From: an uncultured Bacteroidota bacterium
Lineage (GTDB): Bacteria; Bacteroidota; Bacteroidia; Flavobacteriales; Flavobacteriaceae
DNA: 53,341 nt
NCBI GenBank assembly: GCA_902511755.1
Contig: CABXGL010000008.1
Span: 1 to 53,341 of the forward strand
Direction of reading: 5' to 3'
Shown in pieces: positions 9,651 through 18,079 of this stretch. Position 1 is the stretch's first letter, and the number at the start of each line of letters is the position of its first letter. The notes beneath the pieces were generated by a model, which searched no databases, was not told the origin of the DNA, and saw only the letters and a list, made by a program, of their open reading frames with translations. A program made the position numbers and the translations under genes.

Positions 9651-10556
9651 CTATTGTTTTTTTGTTCTTGGATGAAATTTCAGTACGGAATCGATTAGAT
9701 GTTTTTTATTTACGTGCAAATATCTTTCAGTTGTTGTTATACTTTCATGTCCCATCATTTTTTGAATTGTTATTAGATCCGCTCCGTTTTCTATTAAGTG
9801 AGTTGCAAAAGAATGCCTTAATGTATGTGGACCTATTTTTTTCTTAATATTTGATACTTCTTTTAATTTTTTTAGAATTAGAAATATCATAACTCTTGAA
9901 AGAATAGTTCCTCTTTCATTTAAAAAAAGAGTGTCTTCAAAACCTTTTTTAATTTTTTGGCATGACCTTATATCCTGTATGTAATTATTAATATATAATT
10001 GAGATTGTTTGCTAATTGGTACAAATCTTTCTTTATTTCCCTTTCCAGTAACTTTTATCAATGATTCTTTAAAAAATAAATCAGAAATTTTTAAATGAAT
10101 TAATTCGGAAACTCTAAGACCACAACTATATAATAATTCTATAATGGCAGTATTCCTTAATCCAGTTTTAGAACTTAATTTAATAGACGATATAATTTTA
10201 TCTATTTCTTTTATTGTTAATGTATTTGGAAGGTGAGATCCTAATTTTGGAGATTCTATATTATCCATTGGATTCGTCTCAATTAAATTTTCTAATATTA
10301 AATAATCGAAGAAACGTCGAATTCCTGAAATAATTCTAGCTTGAGTAGGAGGCTTAACCTTTTTTGAAATATTATATATAAATTCTTTTGTAATTTTTGA
10401 TTTTACCTCATCTGGGTTTTTTTTAATTTTATTTTTTTTTAAAAAAATAATCAGTTTTTTTACATCAAATAAGTAACTTTCTATTGTATTTATCGATAGA
10501 TTTCTTTCAATTTTAAGATAATTTTTAAAATTATTAATTGCTACATCCCAATTCAT
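9651..10556 (-). CDS. xerD: Site-specific tyrosine recombinase XerD
   Basis: 301 aa. Resolves chromosome dimers at dif together with XerC. The N-terminal SAM-like core-binding domain (about 1-85) precedes the catalytic domain with the full tyrosine-recombinase set: Arg148 (CGLRVSE), Lys172 (GKGNKER), His244 and Arg247 (HTLRHSF), His270 (MMGHES) and nucleophile Tyr279 (TTERYLH). It is divergent from aroQ, an arrangement I associate with flavobacterial xerD, which argues for a housekeeping Xer protein rather than an integrase. No att-like repeats or cargo genes surround it. Confidence 0.9.
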   Translation of the reverse strand: MNWDVAINNFKNYLKIERNLSINTIESYLFDVKKLIIFLKKNKIKKNPDEVKSKITKEFIYNISKKVKPPTQARIISGIRRFFDYLILENLIETNPMDNIESPKLGSHLPNTLTIKEIDKIISSIKLSSKTGLRNTAIIELLYSCGLRVSELIHLKISDLFFKESLIKVTGKGNKERFVPISKQSQLYINNYIQDIRSCQKIKKGFEDTLFLNERGTILSRVMIFLILKKLKEVSNIKKKIGPHTLRHSFATHLIENGADLITIQKMMGHESITTTERYLHVNKKHLIDSVLKFHPRTKKQ

Positions 10557-10608
10557 ATATAAAATTGATTAATTAAATGCTATATTCATATTTAAATAAA
10601 ATATTTTA

Positions 10609-11034
10609 ATGAAATTACAAATTATTAATGGTCCCAATTTGAATTTATTAGGAACAAGAGAAAAAGACATCTATGGTGACCAGAATTTTGAAGATTACTT
10701 TAAAAAATTAAAATCAAAGTTTAAAAGTATTGAACTACATTATTTTCAATCAAATATTGAAGGAGAATTAATTGATAAAATTCACGATGTTGGATTTAAT
10801 TTTGATGGAATAATTATAAATGCTGCTGCTTATACGCATACATCAGTAGGAATAGGTGATGCAATTAGGTCCATATCAATTCCAGTTATAGAAGTTCATA
10901 TTTCAAACACATATTCTAGAGAGGAATTTCGTCATAAATCTTTTTTAAGTGCTCATGTTAAGGGAATAGTTATGGGTCTTGGATTAAGGAGTTATGATTT
11001 AGCTATCTCAAGCTTCATTAAAAATTATAAGTGA
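10609..11034 (+). CDS. aroQ: Type II 3-dehydroquinate dehydratase
   Basis: 141 aa. Dehydrates 3-dehydroquinate to 3-dehydroshikimate in the shikimate pathway. The family signature INGPNLNLLGTRE is at residues 6-18, with catalytic Tyr22 in KDIYG. FQSNIEGELID, NAAAYTHTSVGI and the histidine-containing EVHISNTYSREEFR complete the active site. Its last 10 bp overlap the end of lpdA on the opposite strand, so the tails of the two convergent transcripts are complementary. Confidence 0.95.
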   Translation: MKLQIINGPNLNLLGTREKDIYGDQNFEDYFKKLKSKFKSIELHYFQSNIEGELIDKIHDVGFNFDGIIINAAAYTHTSVGIGDAIRSISIPVIEVHISNTYSREEFRHKSFLSAHVKGIVMGLGLRSYDLAISSFIKNYK

Positions 11035-12419
11035 ATAACTTCACCATATGCATCTGCAACAGCTTCCATTACAGCTTCACTCATTGTAGGATGTGGATGA
11101 ATAGCCTTAAGCACTTCATGGCCAGTAGTTTCTAACTTTCTTCCTAAAACTACTTCTGCTATCATATCTGTAACTCCATCACCAATCATATGACATCCCA
11201 GCCATTCTCCATATTTGGAATCAAAAATAACTTTTACAAATCCTTCACTTTTACCTGATGCTTGTGCTTTACCGGATGCACTAAATGGAAATTTCCCTAC
11301 TTTAATATCATACCCTTTCTCGATAGCTTTTTCTTCCGTAAGACCAACTGATGCAATTTCTGGCGAACAATAAGTGCATCCAGGAACATTATTATAATCT
11401 ATGGGAGAAACATCCATATTAGCAATTTTTTCAACACAAAGAATTCCTTCTGCTGAAGCTACATGTGCGAGGGCTTGTCCTTTAACAACATCACCAATTG
11501 CATAATATCCTTTAACATTAGTTTGGTAATATTCATCAACTAAAATTTTATCATTTTCTAATTCAATACCAATATCTTCTAAACCAATATTTTCAGTATT
11601 TGATTTAATTCCAACTGCGCTTAATACAATTCCTGAATTAATTTTTGTTTTTTCTCCTTTAGAAGATTTAAAATAAACATCTACACCATTATTAGTTATT
11701 TTTGCTTCTTTTACTTCTGATGAAGTAAAAATATTGATTCCTTTTTTCTTTAAATTTTTTTCTAATTCTTTAGAAATTTCTTTGTCTTCTATAGGGACTA
11801 TTCTATCTAAATATTCAATTATAGTAACATTAGATCCCATTGAATTATAAAAAAATGCAAATTCAATTCCAATAGCACCAGATCCAACAATTATAATATC
11901 CTTTGGTTGTGTGTTTAATGTCATGGCTTCCCTATATCCAACAATATTTTTACCATCTTGTTTTAAATTTTCTATTTCTTTGGACCTTGCACCCGTAGAA
12001 ATTATTATTTTTTCAGAAAATATAACTGTTTCCTTATTTAATTCATCAGCAATAGTAACAGTATGATCGGTAGTTAATTTTCCAAATCCATTAAAAACTT
12101 TAATTTTATTTTTTTTTAATAAAAAGCTAACACCCTTACTCATTTTATCAGCAACTTTTCTACTTCTTTTAATTACTGAATTAAAATCTTTATTAACATC
12201 ATTAACGTTTATTCCATAATCTTTAGCATTTTTTAAATATTCAAAAACTTGTGCAGATTTTAATAAAGCCTTTGTTGGAATACAACCCCAATTTAAACAA
12301 ACACCACCCAAGTTTTCCTTTTCAATTATAGCAGTTTTTAAACCAAGTTGAGAAGCTCGAATAGCAGTAACATAACCACCTGGTCCACTTCCTAAAATAA
12401 TCAAATCAAATTTTTCCAT
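11025..12419 (-). CDS. lpdA: Dihydrolipoyl dehydrogenase (E3)
   Basis: 464 aa FAD flavoprotein that reoxidises lipoamide in the 2-oxoacid dehydrogenase complexes and possibly in glycine cleavage. The FAD dinucleotide fold (ILGSGPGGYVTAIRA) is at the N-terminus. The redox disulfide is Cys41/Cys46 in GGVCLNWGCIPTK. The NAD fold (IIVGSGAIGIEFA), FAD site (YYAIGDV) and C-terminal HPHPTMSEAV catalytic base are all present. The 2-oxoacid dehydrogenase E1/E2 genes are not nearby. Six bases separate it from the upstream msrB gene, so co-transcription is likely. Confidence 0.96.
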   Translation of the reverse strand: MEKFDLIILGSGPGGYVTAIRASQLGLKTAIIEKENLGGVCLNWGCIPTKALLKSAQVFEYLKNAKDYGINVNDVNKDFNSVIKRSRKVADKMSKGVSFLLKKNKIKVFNGFGKLTTDHTVTIADELNKETVIFSEKIIISTGARSKEIENLKQDGKNIVGYREAMTLNTQPKDIIIVGSGAIGIEFAFFYNSMGSNVTIIEYLDRIVPIEDKEISKELEKNLKKKGINIFTSSEVKEAKITNNGVDVYFKSSKGEKTKINSGIVLSAVGIKSNTENIGLEDIGIELENDKILVDEYYQTNVKGYYAIGDVVKGQALAHVASAEGILCVEKIANMDVSPIDYNNVPGCTYCSPEIASVGLTEEKAIEKGYDIKVGKFPFSASGKAQASGKSEGFVKVIFDSKYGEWLGCHMIGDGVTDMIAEVVLGRKLETTGHEVLKAIHPHPTMSEAVMEAVADAYGEVIHL

Positions 12420-12424
12420 AGTTA

Positions 12425-12883
12425 TTATTTTTTGTTAAATGATAATGCAGCTGAGTTAATACAATATCTTTTTCCTGTTGTTTCTTTCGGTCCATCATTA
12501 AATACATGCCCAAGATGACCATTACATTTAGAACATTTGACTTCAATTCTTTTCATATTATGGGAAAGATCTTCTATATAAACAATTGAAGAAGGTATTG
12601 CTTTATCAAAGCTTGGCCAACCACAATTGCTTTCATATTTATTTACACTTGAAAATAGAGTTTGATTGCAACCCTTACATTTATAGTTACCTTTTTCAAA
12701 ATGTAAATTATATTCACCTGTAAATGGTCTTTCAGTATACGATTTTCTTAAAACCTGATAACTCAGATTGTCCAGATCATTTTTCCATTCTGAATCAGAT
12801 TTTTGAATTTGTTTTTTTTCTTGAGAGAAATTATAATTTGTCATAACTATACTTATTGCAAAAATGATATAAAATTTATTCAT
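12425..12883 (-). CDS. msrB: Peptide-methionine (R)-S-oxide reductase MsrB, exported
   Basis: 152 aa. Reduces methionine-R-sulfoxide in oxidised proteins. A signal peptide (about residues 1-20, ending NYNFS) suggests periplasmic repair. The catalytic domain is complete: zinc cysteine pairs CKGC and CSKC, the SNCGWPSFDKA loop, GHLGHVFNDGP, and catalytic Cys141 in RYCINSAAL. Its start overlaps by one base the stop of the divergent MsrB-like gene upstream, so the two form a tandem pair transcribed together. Confidence 0.93.
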   Translation of the reverse strand: MNKFYIIFAISIVMTNYNFSQEKKQIQKSDSEWKNDLDNLSYQVLRKSYTERPFTGEYNLHFEKGNYKCKGCNQTLFSSVNKYESNCGWPSFDKAIPSSIVYIEDLSHNMKRIEVKCSKCNGHLGHVFNDGPKETTGKRYCINSAALSFNKK

Positions 12884-13287
12884 TAGTCTATTTTAAGAGT
12901 TTTAAAAATTAAAGCATTTTTAGTAACACAGTGTCGATTTCCTGTAGTTTCAGGACCATCCTTCCATACATTACCTATGTGTGTTCCACATTTTTTACAT
13001 TCTAGTTTTGTTTTATTTATAAATTGCTTGTCATATTTTACTCTGTTATCAATAGACTTATCAAAACTTTCATCATCAAAATTTGATTTATACTTGTTTT
13101 CAGATTTATATAGAGGAGAGTTGCATTTTTTACAATGATAAATTCCCTTGTTATATTCAACATTGTCTGTTGATAAATCTTTTAATTCTGAATTATTTAC
13201 AAGCTTATCTATAGGTTTTTTTTGTTTAAAATCAGCGCAACTTTTTAAAAAACAAACCAATAAAATAATCAAACAAATTTTTTTCAT
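12883..13287 (-). CDS. Divergent MsrB-like lipoprotein
   Basis: 134 aa. A lipoprotein signal (lipobox LKSC, Cys17) is followed by a shortened MsrB-type fold. The zinc-type cysteine pairs remain (CKKC, CKKC), as does the cysteine at the catalytic position (RHC, Cys120). Several active-site elements of MsrB are changed: the SNCGWPSF loop reads SNFDDESF, GHLGHVF reads THIGNVW with the histidine lost, and the NSAAL stretch after the cysteine reads VTKNAL. It may be a membrane-anchored paralogue with altered or no sulfoxide reductase activity. It is the first gene of the msrB-lpdA run. Confidence 0.75.
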   Translation of the reverse strand: MKKICLIILLVCFLKSCADFKQKKPIDKLVNNSELKDLSTDNVEYNKGIYHCKKCNSPLYKSENKYKSNFDDESFDKSIDNRVKYDKQFINKTKLECKKCGTHIGNVWKDGPETTGNRHCVTKNALIFKTLKID

Positions 13288-13387
13288 TCTTTTATTTTAC
13301 AAAAGATGAACAAAATTACTTAATAATTTCAAAAGTATTAGGATAATTTGTATTAAGTATATTGCATATATTTAATGGAAAGATATT

Positions 13388-14695
13388 ATGTCAAAAATTT
13401 TTTCAAAAAAGGGAGATCCTAAAGTTTTAAATGCATGGGCTTTTTATGATTGGGCTAATTCAGTTTACCCCCTAGTTATTTCATCTTCTGTTTTTCCAAT
13501 TTATTATGGAGCTTTATTTATAGATGACTTATATATTGAGGTTTTTGGATTTAATTTTAAGAATACTGCATTAATTAGTTTTTTAACTGCATTTGCATTT
13601 ATAATACTTTCTTTTATAACTCCTTTGCTTTCAGGAATTGCAGATTATATGGGAAATAAAAAAACTTTCCTTAAGTTTTTCTGTTACCTAGGCTCAGTAT
13701 CTTGTATAGGATTATATTGGTTTGATTTAGAGAATATTTATATAGGTTTGCTTTTTTATTTTTTAGCTCTTATTTCTTTTTGGGCTAGTTTAGTTTTTTA
13801 TAATTCATATTTACCTGATATTGCCTATAAAGAACAACAGGATTACATTAGTGCTAAAGGATATGCGATGGGTTATATTGGAAGTGTAATTCTATTAATA
13901 TTTAATTTGGGTATGGTTTTATATCCAAGTTCATTTGGAATCTATGGAGATGGTTCTGAGCTTATTGCAATGAAATATTCTTTTATTTCAGTTGGGATTT
14001 GGTGGATTGTTTGTAGCCAATATACTTTTTATCATCTTCCAAATTTAATTGAAAAAAAAAAAATTATTAAGGATGTATTTTTTAATGGTTTTAAAGAGCT
14101 TAAAGAGGTTTGGGATGAACTTAAAGAGATTGTTGTTATAAAGAAATTTTTATTTGCGTTTTTTATATATAGCGCTGCATTACAAACTGTTTTACTTATT
14201 GCAACATATTTTGGTGAGCAAGAAATTATTTGGCCTGAAGGCGAAAAAACTATAGGCTTAATTGTTAGTATACTTTTGATTCAATTGATTGCTATGTTTG
14301 GAGCAATGTTTACAGCAAAGCTTTCCGAAAAGTTAGGAAACATTTATACATTGGTAATTTTAAATTTATTTTGGGCAATTTTATGTATTGGTGCTTATTT
14401 TATTACGAAACCATTGGAGTTTTATATAGCAGCTGGATTAGTTGGTTTAGTAATGGGTGGTATACAAGCATTATCTCGTTCTACTTTTTCTAAAATGATT
14501 CCAGAAACAGATAATACTACTTCTTATTTTAGTTTTTACGATGTTACACAGAAAGTAAGCATTGTAATTGGTATGACTTTGTTTGCTTTTGTTGATCAAA
14601 TTACTGGAAGTATGAGAAATTCTATTTTAGTTTTCTTATTTATATTTCTTATAGGTGCTTTTCTTTTGAAAAGAATTAAAATTAAGAATGTTTGA
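13388..14695 (+). CDS. MFS transporter, UMF1/Atg22-like family
   Basis: 435 aa with about twelve hydrophobic membrane segments. The start LNAWAFYDWANSVYPLVISS is the signature of the UMF1 branch of the major facilitator superfamily (Atg22-like), and GLVMGGIQALSRSTFSKMIP is the matching second-half motif. The substrate of this branch is generally unknown in bacteria; eukaryotic relatives export amino acids from vacuoles. It stands alone on the + strand, divergent from the MsrB-like gene, so context gives no hint of substrate. Confidence 0.85.
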   Translation: MSKIFSKKGDPKVLNAWAFYDWANSVYPLVISSSVFPIYYGALFIDDLYIEVFGFNFKNTALISFLTAFAFIILSFITPLLSGIADYMGNKKTFLKFFCYLGSVSCIGLYWFDLENIYIGLLFYFLALISFWASLVFYNSYLPDIAYKEQQDYISAKGYAMGYIGSVILLIFNLGMVLYPSSFGIYGDGSELIAMKYSFISVGIWWIVCSQYTFYHLPNLIEKKKIIKDVFFNGFKELKEVWDELKEIVVIKKFLFAFFIYSAALQTVLLIATYFGEQEIIWPEGEKTIGLIVSILLIQLIAMFGAMFTAKLSEKLGNIYTLVILNLFWAILCIGAYFITKPLEFYIAAGLVGLVMGGIQALSRSTFSKMIPETDNTTSYFSFYDVTQKVSIVIGMTLFAFVDQITGSMRNSILVFLFIFLIGAFLLKRIKIKNV

Positions 14696-14754
14696 TTTTA
14701 TGGCATGAATCTTGACTTATCTAATGGATATATAATTAAAAGATCATTTAGTAC

Positions 14755-14780
14755 AGTGTTACAATGAATTTTATGACACT
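14755..14780. promoter_or_regulatory. Imperfect inverted repeat upstream of lon
   Basis: Half-sites AGTGTTA (14755-14761) and TGACACT (14774-14780) match as an inverted repeat at 6 of 7 positions around a 12-base spacer, 18 bases ahead of the lon ATG. It could be an operator or part of the promoter of this heat-shock-type gene. In an AT-rich spacer a repeat this short can arise by chance. Confidence 0.3.
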
Positions 14781-14798
14781 TTGACTTAAAAATTTAAA

Positions 14799-17243
14799 AT
14801 GTCTAAATCTAAAATATTAAATCTTGACATGATGTCACTGCAAAATATGGATGAGAATTCAGATTTAATTCCTTTAATGACTTCAGACGATGAAGAAGCA
14901 ATTTCAAAAGAATCATTACCTGAAACCCTTCCAATTTTACCTCTTAAAAACACCGTTATGTTTCCTGGAGTAGTAATTCCTATAACTGCTTCTAGAGATA
15001 AATCTATTAGATTAATTAAAGATTCTAATATAAATACAAAATTAATAGGGGTTGTTTCCCAAAAGGATTCTAAAATTGAAAATCCAAATTTAAATGATAT
15101 TCAATCAACAGGGACAGTTGCTAAAATTTTAAGAGTCTTACAAATGCCTGATGGAAATGTAACAGTAATTATTCAAGGTAAAAAACGTTTCTCAATAGAA
15201 AAAGTTATATCTGAAGATCCATATATAACAGCTGAAATAAAAGAAATAAAAGAGATTAAACCTGCTAATGATAATAAAGAATTTACTGCAACCATAGAAT
15301 CAATTAAAGATATTGCTCTTAAAATTATTGAAGAAAATCCTAATATTCCAAGTGAAGCATCATTTGCAATTAAGAATATTCAGAGTGATTCATTTTTAGT
15401 AAACTTTGTATGCTCAAATATGAATCTTAGTATTCAAGAGAAATATGATATTTTAAAAACAAGTGATCTTCATGATAGAGCTCTTATGTGTTTAAAACAA
15501 ATGAATATTGAGCTTCAGAGACTTTCATTAAAAAATGACATTCAATCAAAAGTTAGGTCTGATTTAGATCAACAACAAAGAGAATATTTTTTGCATCAAC
15601 AATTAAAAGCTATTCAAGAAGAATTAGGGGGTGTTTCATATGATGAAGAAATTAATGAAATGAGAATTAGGTCAAAGAAAAAGAAATGGGGGAAAGATAT
15701 TAAGGATCATTTCTTAAAAGAATTAGCTAAACTTCAAAGGATGAATCCTCAAGTTGCTGAATATTCAATTCAAAGAAATTATTTGGATTTATACCTAGAT
15801 CTTCCTTGGAATGAGTTTTCAGTAGATAAATTTGATTTAAAACGTGCTCAGAGGATATTAGATAGAGATCATTATGGATTAGAGGATATTAAAAAAAGAA
15901 TAATTGAACACATTGCTGTTTTAAAACTTAGGAATGACATGAAATCGCCTATTTTATGTTTTAATGGCCCTCCAGGCGTTGGAAAAACTTCTTTAGGAAA
16001 ATCTATTGCTGAAGCATTAGGAAGAGAATATGTTAGAATTTCACTAGGAGGTTTAAGAGATGAATCAGAAATTAGGGGGCATAGAAAAACATATATTGGA
16101 GCTATGCCTGGTAGAATTATTCAAAGCTTAAAAAAAGCTAAAACTTCTAATCCAGTTTTTGTTTTAGATGAAATTGATAAACTTTCTGTTGGTAATCAAG
16201 GGGACCCTTCTTCTGCCATGTTAGAAGTTTTAGATCCAGAACAAAACACTTCGTTTTATGACAATTTTGTTGAGACAGGTTTTGATTTATCTAAAGTCAT
16301 GTTTATAGCTACTTCAAATAATATATCTAATGTTCAGCCTGCATTAATAGATAGAATGGAAATTGTTAATGTTTCTGGATATACAATTGAAGAGAAATTT
16401 CATATAGCAAAGAAACATTTATTACCAAAACAAATTTCTGAACATGGATTAGAAAAAAATATTATTAAGTTAAATAAGCTATCATTAGAAAAAATTATTG
16501 AGGGATATACTAGGGAGTCTGGAGTTAGAGGTCTTGAAAAACAAATTGCAAAAGTTATTAGATATGTTGCAAAGTGTATTGCTATGGATGAGAAATTTTC
16601 AAAAAATATTTCGGTAGATGAATTGGAACAGATTTTAGGTCTTTCAATCTCTAAAGATAAATATGAAAATAATGATGTTGCCGGAGTTGTGACTGGTTTG
16701 GCTTGGACTCAGCTTGGAGGAGATATTTTGTTTATTGAGTCTACGATGTCTAAAGGAAAAGGGAATTTATCCATTACAGGTAATCTTGGAAAAGTTATGA
16801 AAGAGTCTGCTACAATTGCTTTAGAATATATTAAATCAAATTCAAGTGAATTAAATATTAATATTGATAAATTATCAAAATATAATTTGCACATCCATGT
16901 TCCTGAAGGAGCAACACCTAAAGATGGTCCAAGTGCAGGAATTTCTATGTTAACTTCCCTAGTCTCTTTATTAACCCAGAAAAAAGTTAAAAACAAATTA
17001 GCTATGACTGGAGAGATTACTTTGAGAGGAAAAGTTTTGCCAGTAGGTGGAATTAAAGAAAAAATTTTAGCAGCTAAAAGAGCTAAAATCAAAGAAATAA
17101 TTTTAAGTATTGATAATAAGAAAAATATTTTAGATATTGATAAATCTTATTTAAAAGGTCTTAAATTTCATTATGTATCAAACATGAATGAAGTTATTGA
17201 TATTGCAATTACAAAACAAAAAGTAAAAAATTATAAATGGTAG
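14799..17243 (+). CDS. lon: ATP-dependent protease Lon
   Basis: 814 aa cytoplasmic AAA+ protease that degrades misfolded and regulatory proteins. The N-terminal substrate-binding domain starts after about 40 variable residues (LPILPLKNTVMFPGV). The AAA+ module has Walker A GPPGVGKTS and Walker B VFVLDEIDK. The C-terminal protease domain has the Ser-Lys dyad: Ser712 in PKDGPSAGIS and Lys755 in GGIKEKILAAKRA. Length is typical of Bacteroidota Lon. Its end overlaps cmk by 7 bp, so cmk is probably coupled to it. Confidence 0.97.
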   Translation: MSKSKILNLDMMSLQNMDENSDLIPLMTSDDEEAISKESLPETLPILPLKNTVMFPGVVIPITASRDKSIRLIKDSNINTKLIGVVSQKDSKIENPNLNDIQSTGTVAKILRVLQMPDGNVTVIIQGKKRFSIEKVISEDPYITAEIKEIKEIKPANDNKEFTATIESIKDIALKIIEENPNIPSEASFAIKNIQSDSFLVNFVCSNMNLSIQEKYDILKTSDLHDRALMCLKQMNIELQRLSLKNDIQSKVRSDLDQQQREYFLHQQLKAIQEELGGVSYDEEINEMRIRSKKKKWGKDIKDHFLKELAKLQRMNPQVAEYSIQRNYLDLYLDLPWNEFSVDKFDLKRAQRILDRDHYGLEDIKKRIIEHIAVLKLRNDMKSPILCFNGPPGVGKTSLGKSIAEALGREYVRISLGGLRDESEIRGHRKTYIGAMPGRIIQSLKKAKTSNPVFVLDEIDKLSVGNQGDPSSAMLEVLDPEQNTSFYDNFVETGFDLSKVMFIATSNNISNVQPALIDRMEIVNVSGYTIEEKFHIAKKHLLPKQISEHGLEKNIIKLNKLSLEKIIEGYTRESGVRGLEKQIAKVIRYVAKCIAMDEKFSKNISVDELEQILGLSISKDKYENNDVAGVVTGLAWTQLGGDILFIESTMSKGKGNLSITGNLGKVMKESATIALEYIKSNSSELNINIDKLSKYNLHIHVPEGATPKDGPSAGISMLTSLVSLLTQKKVKNKLAMTGEITLRGKVLPVGGIKEKILAAKRAKIKEIILSIDNKKNILDIDKSYLKGLKFHYVSNMNEVIDIAITKQKVKNYKW

Positions 17244-17932
17244 ACCAATTTATAATAACAATTGATGGAACTTCATCAACTGGCAAAAGTACTATTGCAA
17301 AAAGAATAGCAAAAAAATTAGGATATATTTATATTGATTCCGGAGCAATGTACAGGGCATTAACTTATTATTGTATTAAAAAAAAAATAATTTCTAAATC
17401 TTTTTTTAATAAAAATGTTCTTATAAATCATTTGCCATCAATAAAAATTGATTTTATAAAAAATCCTAATAGTAATAATTTGGAAGTTAATTTGAATGGA
17501 GAATTTATTGAAAGTAAGATAAGGACTCTAGAAGTTTCAGATCTTGTAAGTGAATTGGCAAAATTTGATGATGTTAGAAAATATATGGTAGAGATTCAAC
17601 ATTCATTAGGAAATAAAAAAGGAGTAGTAATGGATGGTAGAGATATTGGTACTGTTGTTTTTCCTAATGCAGAATATAAGTTTTTTTTAGAGGCTTCAAG
17701 TAAATTAAGAGCTAAGAGACGATATGATGAGTTAGTTATAAAAAATAAAGAGATTTCATTTAATGAAGTATTTGAAAATATTATTTCTAGGGATAAACTA
17801 GACACTAATAGATCTAATTCTCCTCTAAGAAAAGCCTCAGATGCTATTTTGATTGATACTGAAAACCTAAATTTAGATCAGGTTGAAAGTAAAATTATGG
17901 ATTATATAAATTTCTCAAATTCAAATTCTTAA
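17237..17932 (+). CDS. cmk: Cytidylate kinase
   Basis: 231 aa. Phosphorylates CMP and dCMP. The P-loop is DGTSSTGKSTIAKRI at about residues 9-23, followed by the substrate motif DSGAMYRALTYY and the MDGRDIGTVVFPNA segment that binds the nucleotide monophosphate. It starts inside the end of lon and precedes rpsA, the cmk-rpsA pairing found in many bacteria including E. coli. Confidence 0.95.
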   Translation: MVDQFIITIDGTSSTGKSTIAKRIAKKLGYIYIDSGAMYRALTYYCIKKKIISKSFFNKNVLINHLPSIKIDFIKNPNSNNLEVNLNGEFIESKIRTLEVSDLVSELAKFDDVRKYMVEIQHSLGNKKGVVMDGRDIGTVVFPNAEYKFFLEASSKLRAKRRYDELVIKNKEISFNEVFENIISRDKLDTNRSNSPLRKASDAILIDTENLNLDQVESKIMDYINFSNSNS

Positions 17933-17939
17933 TAAAAAA

Positions 17940-17971
17940 TTTGTTTAAAGAATAAAATGAGCTTATTTTCG
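17940..17971 (+). promoter_or_regulatory. Predicted promoter of rpsA
   Basis: TTTG (17940-17943), 20 bases, then TATTTTCG (17964-17971), one mismatch from the Bacteroidota -7 box TAnnTTTG with a suitable -33 spacing. Transcription would begin near 17975 and give a leader of about 105 nt. Confidence 0.5.
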
Positions 17972-18026
17972 CGATCCTTTTGGTTGGTTAAAATAGAATA
18001 CCGAAAGTTTAATATTTATTAACATC

Positions 18027-18064
18027 TTCTAATTTATTCCTTTATTTCTATTAATAAATTAGGA
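18027..18064 (+). promoter_or_regulatory. Stem-loop in the rpsA 5' leader
   Basis: A perfect 10-bp inverted repeat, CTAATTTATT (18029-18038) and AATAAATTAG (18053-18062), encloses a 14-base U-rich loop and can be extended by a U-G and a U-A pair. It ends 15 bases before the rpsA ATG. E. coli S1 represses its own mRNA through leader structure, so this is a candidate S1 autoregulation element. That role is inferred; no T-tract follows, so it is not a standard terminator. Confidence 0.4.
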
Positions 18065-18079
18065 TACAAAAAATAACCT

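Noticed and set aside
9651-10556. XerD-type recombinase as sign of a mobile element
   Set aside because: No direct repeats, tRNA target or cargo genes are nearby, and neighbours are housekeeping genes.
12110-12125. Long T/A homopolymer in lpdA as a further frameshift
   Set aside because: The lpdA frame passes through it intact, encoding FLLKKNKIK, so the run by itself is not damaging.
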